NCBI RefSeq assembly: GCF_021353265.1
Contig: NZ_JAJTWU010000007.1
Span: 124,001-188,000 of the forward strand
DNA from: Pelomonas cellulosilytica
GTDB lineage: Bacteria; Pseudomonadota; Gammaproteobacteria; Burkholderiales; Burkholderiaceae_C
DNA: 64,000 bases
Direction: 5' to 3'
The stretch's first letter is position 1; the number at the start of each line of letters is the position of its first letter. Both the position numbers and the translations under genes were made by a program. Under the pieces are notes generated by a model that made no database searches, was not told the DNA's origin, and saw nothing but the letters and a program-made list of their open reading frames with translations. Of this stretch, positions 44,295 through 52,002 are shown piece by piece.

Positions 44295-44789
44295 ATGTCC
44301 AAGCTCATGACTTCCCTCGCCCTGGCCGCCGCCGTGGCACTGTCCGCCTGCTCGACGACCAGCCCGGACGTGGTCCAGCGTGGTGACGCGCAACGCATGG
44401 CCCAAGTGCAGGACGCGACGGTGCTGAATGTGCGCCCCGTCGTCGTGGACGGCACGCAGAGCGGCATCGGCGGTGTGGCCGGTGGTGTGACAGGCGCGAT
44501 CGCCGGCAGCACGGTGGGTGGCCGGCGCGATGGCCAGGTCGCCGGCGTGCTGGGTGCCGTGGCGGGCGCCGTGATCGGCAACGCCATCGAGCGCTCGGCC
44601 ACGCGCGAGGACGCTCTGGAAATCATCGTGCAGCTGCGCAATGGCGAACGCCGCTCCATCATCCAGGCCAAGGGCCAGGAGAGCTTCAACAGCGGCGACC
44701 CGGTCGTCCTCGTGACCACCGGTGGCAAGACCCGCGTGACGCGCGCGCCGGCGGTGCAGCCAGCGGCTGCACCGGCCAGCAACGGCTGA
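44295..44789 (+). CDS. Glycine-zipper outer-membrane lipoprotein (SlyB/17-kDa antigen-like)
   Basis: A 164-aa lipoprotein: signal peptide MSKLMTSLALAAAVALSA and lipobox LSAC. The glycine zipper is GIGGVAGGVTGAIAGSTVGG and VAGVLGAVAGAVIGNAIE, followed by a beta-rich tail (EIIVQLRNGERRSIIQAKGQ). This matches SlyB-type proteins that sit in the outer membrane. ATG 44295 is chosen because AAGGAG lies nearby upstream. A terminator follows directly. Confidence 0.88.
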   Translation: MSKLMTSLALAAAVALSACSTTSPDVVQRGDAQRMAQVQDATVLNVRPVVVDGTQSGIGGVAGGVTGAIAGSTVGGRRDGQVAGVLGAVAGAVIGNAIERSATREDALEIIVQLRNGERRSIIQAKGQESFNSGDPVVLVTTGGKTRVTRAPAVQPAAAPASNG

Positions 44790-44810
44790 GCCGCCGAATC
44801 CCCGATGACA

Positions 44811-44836
44811 ATGGCGGGCTTTGGCCCGCCATTTTT
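44811..44836 (+). terminator. Rho-independent terminator after the glycine-zipper gene
   Basis: ATGGCGGGC and GCCCGCCAT form a perfect 9-bp stem with a four-base loop, followed by TTTTT. It ends one base before the next gene's start codon. Confidence 0.85.
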
Positions 44837-44837
44837 C

Positions 44838-45323
44838 ATGTCTGCTCCCGACGACGAACCGCTGCACGAAGCGCGCCTGTGGCGCGACAACGGCTGGACT
44901 GCCCAGGTCATCAAGAACGAAGACGACGAGGGCTGGGCCGTGGCCATGTACAAGGCCGGCGAAAGCGAGCCGGCGCTCGTGGGCCCCTGGACCATGGGCC
45001 GCGACAAGAAAAACCCCAAGCCGCTGGACGGCAACGCCTTCAACACACTGGTCAAGACGGCGCACGAGGTTATCCGCCGCCACGAGCAGCAGCGCGAGGC
45101 CCAGCTGAACAAGGCGCTCTACGTCGCCCGCGATGGCGCCTGGCTGAAGATCACGCTGGAAATCGTGCCGGCCGAAGAGGAGCCCTACGCCTGGTTGCGC
45201 GCGCAGGACGCGGCAGGTGAGCCCCTCGCGGAATTCAAGGTGGCCGCCAGCTTCCGCCTCACGCAGAGCGCGGCCGAAGCCTGGGTGGACGGCGGCTTCG
45301 AGCGGCCCGCCGGTCGGGACTGA
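44838..45323 (+). CDS. Conserved hypothetical protein (161 aa)
   Basis: Not recognised as a named family. The product starts MSAPDDEPLHEARLWRDNGW, is acidic and soluble, and holds two alpha/beta parts: TAQVIKNEDDEGWAVAMYKA with PALVGPWTMGRDKKNPKPLD, then VARDGAWLKITLEIVPAEEE and FKVAASFRLTQSAAEAWVDG. ATG 44838 is preferred; an earlier ATG (44811 frame) would place the terminator inside the coding region. It ends one base before the convergent nitrilase gene. Confidence 0.65.
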   Translation: MSAPDDEPLHEARLWRDNGWTAQVIKNEDDEGWAVAMYKAGESEPALVGPWTMGRDKKNPKPLDGNAFNTLVKTAHEVIRRHEQQREAQLNKALYVARDGAWLKITLEIVPAEEEPYAWLRAQDAAGEPLAEFKVAASFRLTQSAAEAWVDGGFERPAGRD

Positions 45324-45324
45324 C

Positions 45325-46071
45325 TCAAGCGATTTCGACAAGCTGCAGTGCGGCCGCATCGCGCGGCAGCGTCGCGACGCGCTGCCCGCCCGGCGCGATC
45401 ACCACGCTATGTCCGAAGCCATGCGCCCCCGGCAGGTTCAGCGCCTCGGGCCAGTTGCTCTGCAGCACCCAGGCGCCCAGCTCGACGGCCAGCCGACGCG
45501 CGCCCTCCCGGTAGGCCGCGCACAGCGCGGTCTGCTCGGTGTCCGACTCGCCGATGTAGCTTGGCCAGAAGATCACGCGCACTCCCGGCGGCGGCGGGCT
45601 CAGCTCCACCCGGAGCGCGTCGATGTCCAGCATCTCGCGACACAGAACCGACGTCACCGCCAAGCCGGCCAACGACGTCCAGCCCCGCGTGCCGCCAGGC
45701 GCAAAGAAACCGGCTTCACTGGCCGTGAGGCCGCGCTTGTGCACCCGCCCGACCTCGCGGCCGGCAGGATCGATGTAGACATGGCTGTTGAAGACGGCAC
45801 CGTCGGCGCCCAGCGTCGGCACGCCGATGGCGGCTGCCAGCCGCCGCCGCGCGCAGCAGGCCCGCAGCATCGCCTCGGCGTCGGCCAGGGCCGTGGCGTC
45901 CAGCAATTCAGGCAGCCGGCGATGGAAGCCCGTCAGCGCCAGCTCGGTGCCGACGCAGCCCTCGGCGCCAGCCGCCGCAGCGGCCTCCAGCGCGGCTACG
46001 GTCTCGGCGACATTGCCTTCCAGCGTCCAGTGCATGCGCGGCTGCACGACGGCCCACCGGCGCGGGCTCAC
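45325..46071 (-). CDS. Carbon-nitrogen hydrolase (nitrilase superfamily)
   Basis: A 248-aa amidase-fold enzyme with the Glu-Lys-Cys triad in view: GTELALTGF (Glu), GRVHKRGLTASE (Lys) and TSVLCREMLD (Cys). It hydrolyses a C-N bond of an unknown amide. The start is GTG 46071, overlapping the stop of the upstream acetyltransferase by 4 bases; the open frame further upstream is that gene's shadow. Coupling to a GNAT gene suggests a shared acyl-amide pathway, but that is inference. Confidence 0.85.
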   Translation of the reverse strand: MSPRRWAVVQPRMHWTLEGNVAETVAALEAAAAAGAEGCVGTELALTGFHRRLPELLDATALADAEAMLRACCARRRLAAAIGVPTLGADGAVFNSHVYIDPAGREVGRVHKRGLTASEAGFFAPGGTRGWTSLAGLAVTSVLCREMLDIDALRVELSPPPPGVRVIFWPSYIGESDTEQTALCAAYREGARRLAVELGAWVLQSNWPEALNLPGAHGFGHSVVIAPGGQRVATLPRDAAALQLVEIA

Positions 46072-46613
46072 GCGGTCCGGGCCCGCATTGCCAGCCAGTC
46101 GCTGCGCAGCAGTGCCAGCGAATGGCAATCGACGTACTCGCCGTTCACGAAGACGATGCCGCGCTGGATGCCCTCGTGCTTGAAGCCGGCCTTCTCGGCC
46201 ACGCGGCGCGACGCGTGGTTGTGTACGGTCATGCCGCAGGACAGCCGGTTGACCGGCAGGTTCTCGAACAGATAGTCCACCAGCAGCGCGGCTGCCTCGG
46301 TCGCGAGGCCCTGGCCGCGCATCGATACGTCGGCCAGCATCCAGCCGATCTCGCGCGCCGTCGTGTAGCGGCTGGCGGTGAAGTGCACCACGTCGCCGAT
46401 GACGCTGCCGTCCAGCAGGTGGCAAATCAGCAGCCGCTCGGCGTCCTCGCCGGAGAAGCCGTTCTCCTGCCAGCGCCGGTCCACCTCGCGCGGCGCCAGC
46501 ATGCGCGAGCCGAGGAAGGGCCCACGCAGCTGCGGGTCACCCGTCGTGCGCTTGAGCCAGGGCAGGTCTTCTTCGGTGACGTGGCGAAGGCCGATACGTT
46601 GTCCTCGGAGCAT
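46068..46613 (-). CDS. GNAT-family acetyltransferase (RimJ/RimL-like)
   Basis: A 181-aa acetyltransferase. MLRGQRIGLRHVTEEDLPWL is the RimJ/RimL start, EIGWMLADVSMRGQGLATEA contains the acetyl-CoA loop, and VNRLSCGMTVHNHASRRVAE plus KAGFKHEGIQRG is motif B. It may acetylate a protein N-terminus or a small molecule. It is cotranscribed with the downstream nitrilase (4-base overlap) and starts 11 bases after the end of the SDR gene. Confidence 0.88.
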   Translation of the reverse strand: MLRGQRIGLRHVTEEDLPWLKRTTGDPQLRGPFLGSRMLAPREVDRRWQENGFSGEDAERLLICHLLDGSVIGDVVHFTASRYTTAREIGWMLADVSMRGQGLATEAAALLVDYLFENLPVNRLSCGMTVHNHASRRVAEKAGFKHEGIQRGIVFVNGEYVDCHSLALLRSDWLAMRARTA

Positions 46614-46623
46614 GGTGATCGGA

Positions 46624-48630
46624 TCAGAAGTGGATGCCGCGCATCATCTGCTGAAGCGCGATGGCCTCGGGCGACAGGCCGCCGCCCTTGAGCTTCTCGC
46701 CGGGCTTGAGGTTCTTGGCTGCCTCGCTGTCGGGGAACATGCGGAAGCTCGTGTTCATGACGATCTGCGCGATGCGTGGCGCCGCGGCATGCAGCAGCTC
46801 GCCGGACACACCCAGCTTGGTCGCGATGCGCACGGGCTTGGCGATGCAGGCCTGCGCGATCATGTCCGCGGCCTCTTCAGGCGACAGCGTCGGCACGTTG
46901 TTGTAGATCTTCGTGGGCGCGATCATCGGCGTGCGCACCAGCGGCATGTTGATCGTCGTGAAAGTCACGCCGACATCGGCGAACTCGCTGGACGCACAGC
47001 GCGTCCACGCGTCCAGCGCCGCCTTGCTGGCCACGTAGGCACTGAAGCGCGGCGCGTTCGTCAGCACGCCGATGGAGCTGATGTTGACGACATGGCCGCG
47101 CTTCCTGGCCACCATGGCCGGCAGCAGACCCATCGTCACGCGCAGGCAGCCGAAGTAGTTCAGCTGCATCGTGCGCTCGAAGTCGTGGAAGCGGTCGTAG
47201 CTGCTCTCGATGGCGCGGCGGATCGAGCGGCCGGCGTTGTTGATGAGGAAGTCCACGCCGCCAAAATCCCGCGCGCACCACTCGACAAGGCTGGCCGCGC
47301 CGGCCTCATCGGCGATGTCGCAGGCCAGCGCATGCACCCGCGCGTCCTTGCCGGCCTTGGCCTTGATCTCGGCGACGGCGTCGGCCAGCTTGGCCTCGTC
47401 ACGCGCGCAGATCAGCGTGATGGCACCGGCCTCGGCGAACTTGATCGCCGCCGCCAGACCAATGCCTGACGAGCCCCCCGTCACCAGCACGACCTTCCCG
47501 GCCGTGGCGCCACGCAGGCTACGGTCGATGAACAGGTCCGGGTCGAGGTGACGTTCCCAGTAGTCCCACAGCCGCCAGGCGTAGTCGTTCAGGTCCGGGC
47601 AGGCGATGCCGCTGCCCTTCAGCATCGCGTCGGTGTCGCGGCAGTCGAAGCGCGTGGGGTAGTTGATGAAAGTGAACAGGTCATCGGGCAGCCCCAGGTC
47701 CTTCATCACCGCGTTGCGGATGCGGCGCATCGGCGCCAGCGCCATCAGCCCTTTCTTCACGCTCTTCGGGATGAAACCCAGCAGCGCCGCGTTGATGAAC
47801 AGGTTCATCTTCGGCGCGTGCGCGGCCTTGCTGAAGATGTCCAGCACGTCGCCGACCCGGTAGCCCTTGGGATCGACCAGGTGGTAGCAGCCCTGGCTCT
47901 TGTGGACTTTGTGCGAGATGTGGTCGAGCGCGTCGACGACGAAGTCCACCGGCACGATGTTGATGCGCCCGCCCTCCAGGCCCACCCCGGGCATCCACGG
48001 CGGCAGGATCTGCCGCAGCCGCTGGATCAGCTTGAAGAAGTAGTACGGGCCATCGATCTTGTCCATCTCGCCGGAGTGCGAGTCGCCCACCACCATCGCG
48101 GGCCGGTAGACAGTCCATGGCCGCCGGCACTCCTTGCGCACGATCTTCTCGCTCTCGTGCTTGGTCATGAAATACGGGTGGCCCAGGTTCTCGGCCTCGT
48201 CGAACATGTCCTCGCGGAACACGCCCTCGTACAGCCCTGCCGCCGCGATCGAGCTGACATGGTGCACATGCCCGGCCTCGATGGCCTGGGCGAACTCCAC
48301 CATGCTCCGAGTGCCTTCGATGTTGACGGCCACCTGCGAGGCCTCGTCGGCGCCCAGGTCGTAGACCGCGGCCAGGTGGTAGAGGTGGTCGACCTGGCCC
48401 TTGAGGCTCTTGATGACGTCAGCCGCCACGCCGAGCTTGCGGGCCGTCAGGTCGCCATAGACGGGAATGGCCCGTGTCTTGGACACACCCCAGTAGGTCA
48501 GCAGGTCGGGCAGCTTCGCAGCGCTTTCCTCGCGCATCAGGAAGTAGACCGTGCTGCCCCGCCGGGCCAGCAGCTTCTTGACGAGCCGCTTGCCGATGAA
48601 GCCCGTGGCACCGGTGACGAAATACTGCAT
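46624..48630 (-). CDS. Two-domain SDR: N-terminal acyl-reductase-like domain fused to a classical SDR (668 aa)
   Basis: The first half is an extended SDR (TGATGFIGKRLVKKL; HLAAVYDLGADEASQVAVN; YFMTKHESEK with Tyr-x3-Lys) resembling the NAD-binding-4 domain of fatty acyl-CoA reductases. The second half (from about 375) is a classical SDR (VLVTGGSSGIGLAAAIKFAE near residue 381; LINNAGRSI; YVASKAALDAWTR near 531). Fusions of this kind are annotated broadly as SDR oxidoreductases, some as acyl-CoA to alcohol reductases. ATG 48630 follows GGAG by eight bases. Divergent from a phasin gene, so a link to storage lipids is possible but not shown. Confidence 0.85.
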   Translation of the reverse strand: MQYFVTGATGFIGKRLVKKLLARRGSTVYFLMREESAAKLPDLLTYWGVSKTRAIPVYGDLTARKLGVAADVIKSLKGQVDHLYHLAAVYDLGADEASQVAVNIEGTRSMVEFAQAIEAGHVHHVSSIAAAGLYEGVFREDMFDEAENLGHPYFMTKHESEKIVRKECRRPWTVYRPAMVVGDSHSGEMDKIDGPYYFFKLIQRLRQILPPWMPGVGLEGGRINIVPVDFVVDALDHISHKVHKSQGCYHLVDPKGYRVGDVLDIFSKAAHAPKMNLFINAALLGFIPKSVKKGLMALAPMRRIRNAVMKDLGLPDDLFTFINYPTRFDCRDTDAMLKGSGIACPDLNDYAWRLWDYWERHLDPDLFIDRSLRGATAGKVVLVTGGSSGIGLAAAIKFAEAGAITLICARDEAKLADAVAEIKAKAGKDARVHALACDIADEAGAASLVEWCARDFGGVDFLINNAGRSIRRAIESSYDRFHDFERTMQLNYFGCLRVTMGLLPAMVARKRGHVVNISSIGVLTNAPRFSAYVASKAALDAWTRCASSEFADVGVTFTTINMPLVRTPMIAPTKIYNNVPTLSPEEAADMIAQACIAKPVRIATKLGVSGELLHAAAPRIAQIVMNTSFRMFPDSEAAKNLKPGEKLKGGGLSPEAIALQQMMRGIHF

Positions 48631-48807
48631 TCGGGTCTCCTGATCGTAGGTTTCGGACCATTCTTCCCCAGCGCCCGCGGCGGCCCGGTGCGCACTTTCC
48701 CCAGGGCCGGCGTAGGGCCTTCTCACTAGGACTCGACGTGCCGGCGCGGGACGCCGCCGCTACAGTCAGGCGGCACAGTCAACGCGCTCACCCGAAAGGA
48801 CACTGCG

Positions 48808-49434
48808 ATGGTCAAGAAGCTCCAGAAGATGGCGGACAAGAAGAAGGCCGCGGCGGCCAGCGGCTTCCCGGCCGGCCTGCTCGACAGCGAGATGGCCCAG
48901 AACATCAAGGACAGTGCCCAGCACATCTGGGCCGCGGGCCTGGCCTCCTTTTCCAAGGCGCAGGGCGAAGGCAGCAAGGTGTTCGAGGCGCTGGTCTCCG
49001 AGGGCATGAAGCTGCAGAAGAAGACACAGTCCGCCGCCGAGGAAAAGCTCAGCGCTGTGGCCAGCAAGGTCAGCGGCGTGGCCGGCGACGTCGGCGCCAA
49101 GGCCGGCCAGCAGTGGGACAAGCTCGAAGCCATCTTCGAGGGCCGCGTGGCCAAGGCGCTGAAGAGCCTCGGCGTGCCGACGGCTGCCGAGCTGGAAGCG
49201 TTGGCCAAGCGACTGGATGCGCTCGACGGCGGCAAGAAGCCCGCCACGGCCGGGAAGGCAGCGCCCGCGAAGAAGGCCGCCCCGACGGCCAAGAAGGTGG
49301 CTCCTGTGAAGGCCGCCGCCAAGTCGCCCGCCAAGGCGCCCGCAAAGACCACGGCCAAAACCGCGGTCAAGAAGGCCCCGGCCGCCAAGAAAGCTCCGGC
49401 AAGGAAGGCCACCGCGCCGACCACCGGCGCCTGA
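48808..49434 (+). CDS. Phasin-family protein with PhaF-like Lys/Ala/Pro-rich tail
   Basis: A 208-aa protein. Residues 25-120 form the amphipathic phasin helix pattern (QNIKDSAQHIWAAGLASFSK and KVFEALVSEGMKLQKKTQSA). Residues 125-208 are a tail of KKA, PAKK and AKT repeats (KAPAKTTAKTAVKKAPAAKK) like the histone-like end of Pseudomonas PhaF, which binds DNA and helps share out polyhydroxyalkanoate granules at division. The gene is preceded by GAAAGGAC, about eight bases before ATG 48808. No PHA synthase lies in the window. Confidence 0.85.
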   Translation: MVKKLQKMADKKKAAAASGFPAGLLDSEMAQNIKDSAQHIWAAGLASFSKAQGEGSKVFEALVSEGMKLQKKTQSAAEEKLSAVASKVSGVAGDVGAKAGQQWDKLEAIFEGRVAKALKSLGVPTAAELEALAKRLDALDGGKKPATAGKAAPAKKAAPTAKKVAPVKAAAKSPAKAPAKTTAKTAVKKAPAAKKAPARKATAPTTGA

Positions 49435-49444
49435 CGGTTCCTGC

Positions 49445-49468
49445 CGGCCGCCCTGCACCGGGCGGCCG
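49445..49468. terminator. GC-rich hairpin after the phasin gene
   Basis: CGGCCGCCC and GGGCGGCCG form a perfect 9-bp stem with a six-base loop. No T-run follows, so it is a weak terminator or a messenger-stabilising hairpin. Confidence 0.4.
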
Positions 49469-49562
49469 CTGCAGCGCTCACGCCATCGCGTTGCCACCGC
49501 GGAGCGGTGGCGTTGTCGTCTGCGGGTGCCCGCCGCAACAGGCGGGCACGGCCGGGCCGCGC

Positions 49563-50726
49563 TCAGGCCGCAGCGTCGACCAGCCGGCGCGTGATCGCCG
49601 CGCGCAGCGGCGGCAGGTGGCGGGCCACGTCGATGACGACGCGGCGCAGCGCCAGCACCGGCGCGCGGTCGTCGGTGAAGAAGCGCACCAGCGCGTTCGT
49701 GCCCGCGTACATCGGCCCGGCCGCGCGGCGGTGCTCGGCCTCGTAGGCCTGCAGCGCGCCCAGCTCGCCCGGGTCGCGGCCCGGCGCCAGCCGGCGCGAC
49801 AGCGCCTCGATGCCGTAGAGCCCGAGGTTGTAGCCATGCGCCGTGACCGGATGCATGCCCACGGCGGCGTCGCCGATCAGCGCAAAGCGCGGCGCAACGA
49901 AGCGCTCGGCCCACACCGCCACCAGCGGGTACACATGCCGGCCGCCGGCCACGCGCATCGCCCCCAGCCGCCCCTCGGCCGCCTGTTCGATCTCCGCGGC
50001 CAGCGCCGCGTCGTCCAGCGCCTGCAGCCGCGGCAGCGCCGCATTGGCCACCGTCCACACGGCCGAGCTGCGCCCGCCGTTCATCGGCAGCAGCGCCAGC
50101 GTGTGGCCGGCCAGAAAGCACTCCTGCGCGAGGCCGCCGTGGTCGCGGTCATGCGCCAGCGGCACGAGCAGCGCACTGCGGCCGAAGTCCCGGTGGCGTG
50201 CGCCGATGCCGGCCAGGCGCCGCAGCACGGAGAAGCGGCTGTCTGCGGCCACCACCAGCGGCGCCGCATGCACTTCGCCGCAGGCGGTGCGCAGACTGGC
50301 GTCGCCCGTGGTCGCCTCGAAGCCGGCCACCCGGCGTCCGCACAGTACCGGCACGCCGCGCTCGCGCGCACCGGCCCAGGCTGCCGCACGCAGGTGGCGG
50401 TTGGACACCAGCCAGCCCAGGTCCTGCCCGCGCGCCTCGAAAGGCAGCGGCGTGCTTGATCCGCTGGAGCGCACGCTGGCGCGACGCAGCGGCGCGATGT
50501 CCGGCAGTCGCTGCCACAGGCCCAGGCGTTCCAGCAGCCGGCGCGAGCGGTGCGTCAGCGCAATCTCGCGACCATCGTCGGCCGGCTGGGCCAGCGTGGC
50601 CTCGTCGGCCTGCTCCAGCACGCGCACACGCAGGCCGCGGTCGTGCAGCGCGCAGGCCAGCGCCAGCCCAGCCGGGCCGGCCCCACAGATCAGCACATCG
50701 GTGCCGGCATCGTCCATTGCATCCAT
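49563..50726 (-). CDS. FAD-dependent ubiquinone hydroxylase, UbiM-like
   Basis: A 387-aa class A flavin monooxygenase. DVLICGAGPAGLALACALHD is the FAD-binding GxGxxG, GREIALTHRSRRLLERLGLW follows, and RFALIGDAAVGMHPVTAHGY is the second FAD motif (GD...P). UbiH/UbiI/UbiM-type enzymes hydroxylate the benzoquinone ring in ubiquinone synthesis; the LPMNGGRSSAVWTV segment and the neighbourhood favour UbiM. The ubiG gene lies 540 bases away on the other strand. No active-site change is seen. Confidence 0.8.
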   Translation of the reverse strand: MDAMDDAGTDVLICGAGPAGLALACALHDRGLRVRVLEQADEATLAQPADDGREIALTHRSRRLLERLGLWQRLPDIAPLRRASVRSSGSSTPLPFEARGQDLGWLVSNRHLRAAAWAGARERGVPVLCGRRVAGFEATTGDASLRTACGEVHAAPLVVAADSRFSVLRRLAGIGARHRDFGRSALLVPLAHDRDHGGLAQECFLAGHTLALLPMNGGRSSAVWTVANAALPRLQALDDAALAAEIEQAAEGRLGAMRVAGGRHVYPLVAVWAERFVAPRFALIGDAAVGMHPVTAHGYNLGLYGIEALSRRLAPGRDPGELGALQAYEAEHRRAAGPMYAGTNALVRFFTDDRAPVLALRRVVIDVARHLPPLRAAITRRLVDAAA

Positions 50727-50836
50727 GCTGCCAGCCTAGGACAGGCGCCCCTTGGCCCGCCTTGATCCACATCATCCCTCCCGCGCATGCCCTGCCACAT
50801 GACGGGGTTGTGGCATCGGCGGCACGATGTCGCCTC

Positions 50837-51226
50837 ATGGACAAGTCGATGACTCCGCCGCTGCCCGACCGGCCTACGGTCTACTTCGACGGCGCCTGCC
50901 CGGTCTGCCGCCGCGAGATTGCGCTGTACCGGCGAGGCGCGGGCGCCGACGCACTGTGCTGGGTCGATGCGAGCGCCTGCCCGCCTGTGGCGCTGGGCCA
51001 CGACCTGCCGCGCAACCAGGCGCTGGCTCGCCTGCACCTGCGCCGGCCCGACGGGCAGCTGGTGCAGGGCGCCGCCGCTTTCCTCGCGCTGTGGGCCGCA
51101 CTGCCCGGCTACCCGCTGCTGGCCCGGCTGGCAAGCGTGCTGGACCGGCCGCTGCTCGTCAAGCTACTGGACTTCGGCTACACCGCCTTCCTGAGGCTGC
51201 GCCGGCTCTGGCGCCCGGCGCGATGA
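50837..51226 (+). CDS. DCC-family (DUF393) thiol-disulfide-like protein
   Basis: A 129-aa thioredoxin-fold relative. TVYFDGACPVCRREIALYRR carries the DxxCxxC signature that gives the family its name, and LHLRRPDGQLVQGAAAFLAL with LPGYPLLARLASVLDRPLL follow as usual. It is probably a cytoplasmic redox or chaperone-like protein; the function is unknown. ATG 50837 precedes the conserved fold. It runs in the same direction as ubiG, 38 bases ahead. Confidence 0.88.
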   Translation: MDKSMTPPLPDRPTVYFDGACPVCRREIALYRRGAGADALCWVDASACPPVALGHDLPRNQALARLHLRRPDGQLVQGAAAFLALWAALPGYPLLARLASVLDRPLLVKLLDFGYTAFLRLRRLWRPAR

Positions 51227-51264
51227 GCCCCCTCGCCGCCCGCTGGCCGTGACGGCAGGTCTCG

Positions 51265-52002
51265 ATGGCTGAGCTACGCACCGCACGCGCCGACGAAATC
51301 GCCCGCTTCGACGCCTGGAGCGCGACCTGGTGGGACGCTCGCGGCCCGATGCGGCCGCTGCACGTGACGCAGGCGCTGCGAGGCCGCTGGGTGCGCGACG
51401 CCGCCGAGCGCCATTTCGGCCGGCCGCTGGCCGGGTTGCGCGTGCTGGACGTCGGCTGCGGTGGCGGGCTCATGAGCGAGGCGCTGGCCCGGGCCGGCGC
51501 CGACGTGGTGGGCATCGATGCATCGGCCGGCAACATCGGTGCCGCACGCCGCCATGCCGCGGCGTCGCCCGAGATCGCCGCAAGGCTGGACTATCGCCAC
51601 GGCGAGCCCGCCACCGCGCTGCGGCCGGACGAGCGCTTCGACCTCGTGCTGGCGCTGGAGGTGGTAGAGCATGTGGCCGACGTGGCCGCCTTCGTCGCCC
51701 AAGTGGGCGCGGCCGTGGCGCCGGGCGCACTGATGGTCGCGTCCACCATCAACCGCACCTGGCGCAGCGCACTGCTGGCCATCGGCATGGCCGAGTACGT
51801 GCTGCGCGTGCTGCCAGTGGGCACGCATCGCTGGCGCCAGTTCGTGACGCCCGATGAACTGGAGGCCGCTGCACGCGTGGCCGGCCTGCAGCCGCAGCAA
51901 CGGCTGGGCATGCGCTACCTGCCGCTGCTGCACCGCGCGCATTGGACGCACGACACCTCGGTCAACTACCTGGCCAGCTTCACCCGCCCGGCGGGGCGCT
52001 AG
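51265..52002 (+). CDS. ubiG: Ubiquinone biosynthesis O-methyltransferase UbiG
   Basis: UbiG methylates the two ring hydroxyls during ubiquinone formation. The 245-aa protein has FDAWSATWWDARGPMRPLHV (substrate lid), the AdoMet loop LDVGCGGGLMSEALARAGAD and LVLALEVVEHVAD, then RTWRSALLAIGMAEYVLRVL typical of UbiG, and the end TSVNYLASFTRP. Length is standard. Its 3' end overlaps that of the convergent ABC exporter by 23 bases. Confidence 0.92.
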   Translation: MAELRTARADEIARFDAWSATWWDARGPMRPLHVTQALRGRWVRDAAERHFGRPLAGLRVLDVGCGGGLMSEALARAGADVVGIDASAGNIGAARRHAAASPEIAARLDYRHGEPATALRPDERFDLVLALEVVEHVADVAAFVAQVGAAVAPGALMVASTINRTWRSALLAIGMAEYVLRVLPVGTHRWRQFVTPDELEAAARVAGLQPQQRLGMRYLPLLHRAHWTHDTSVNYLASFTRPAGR

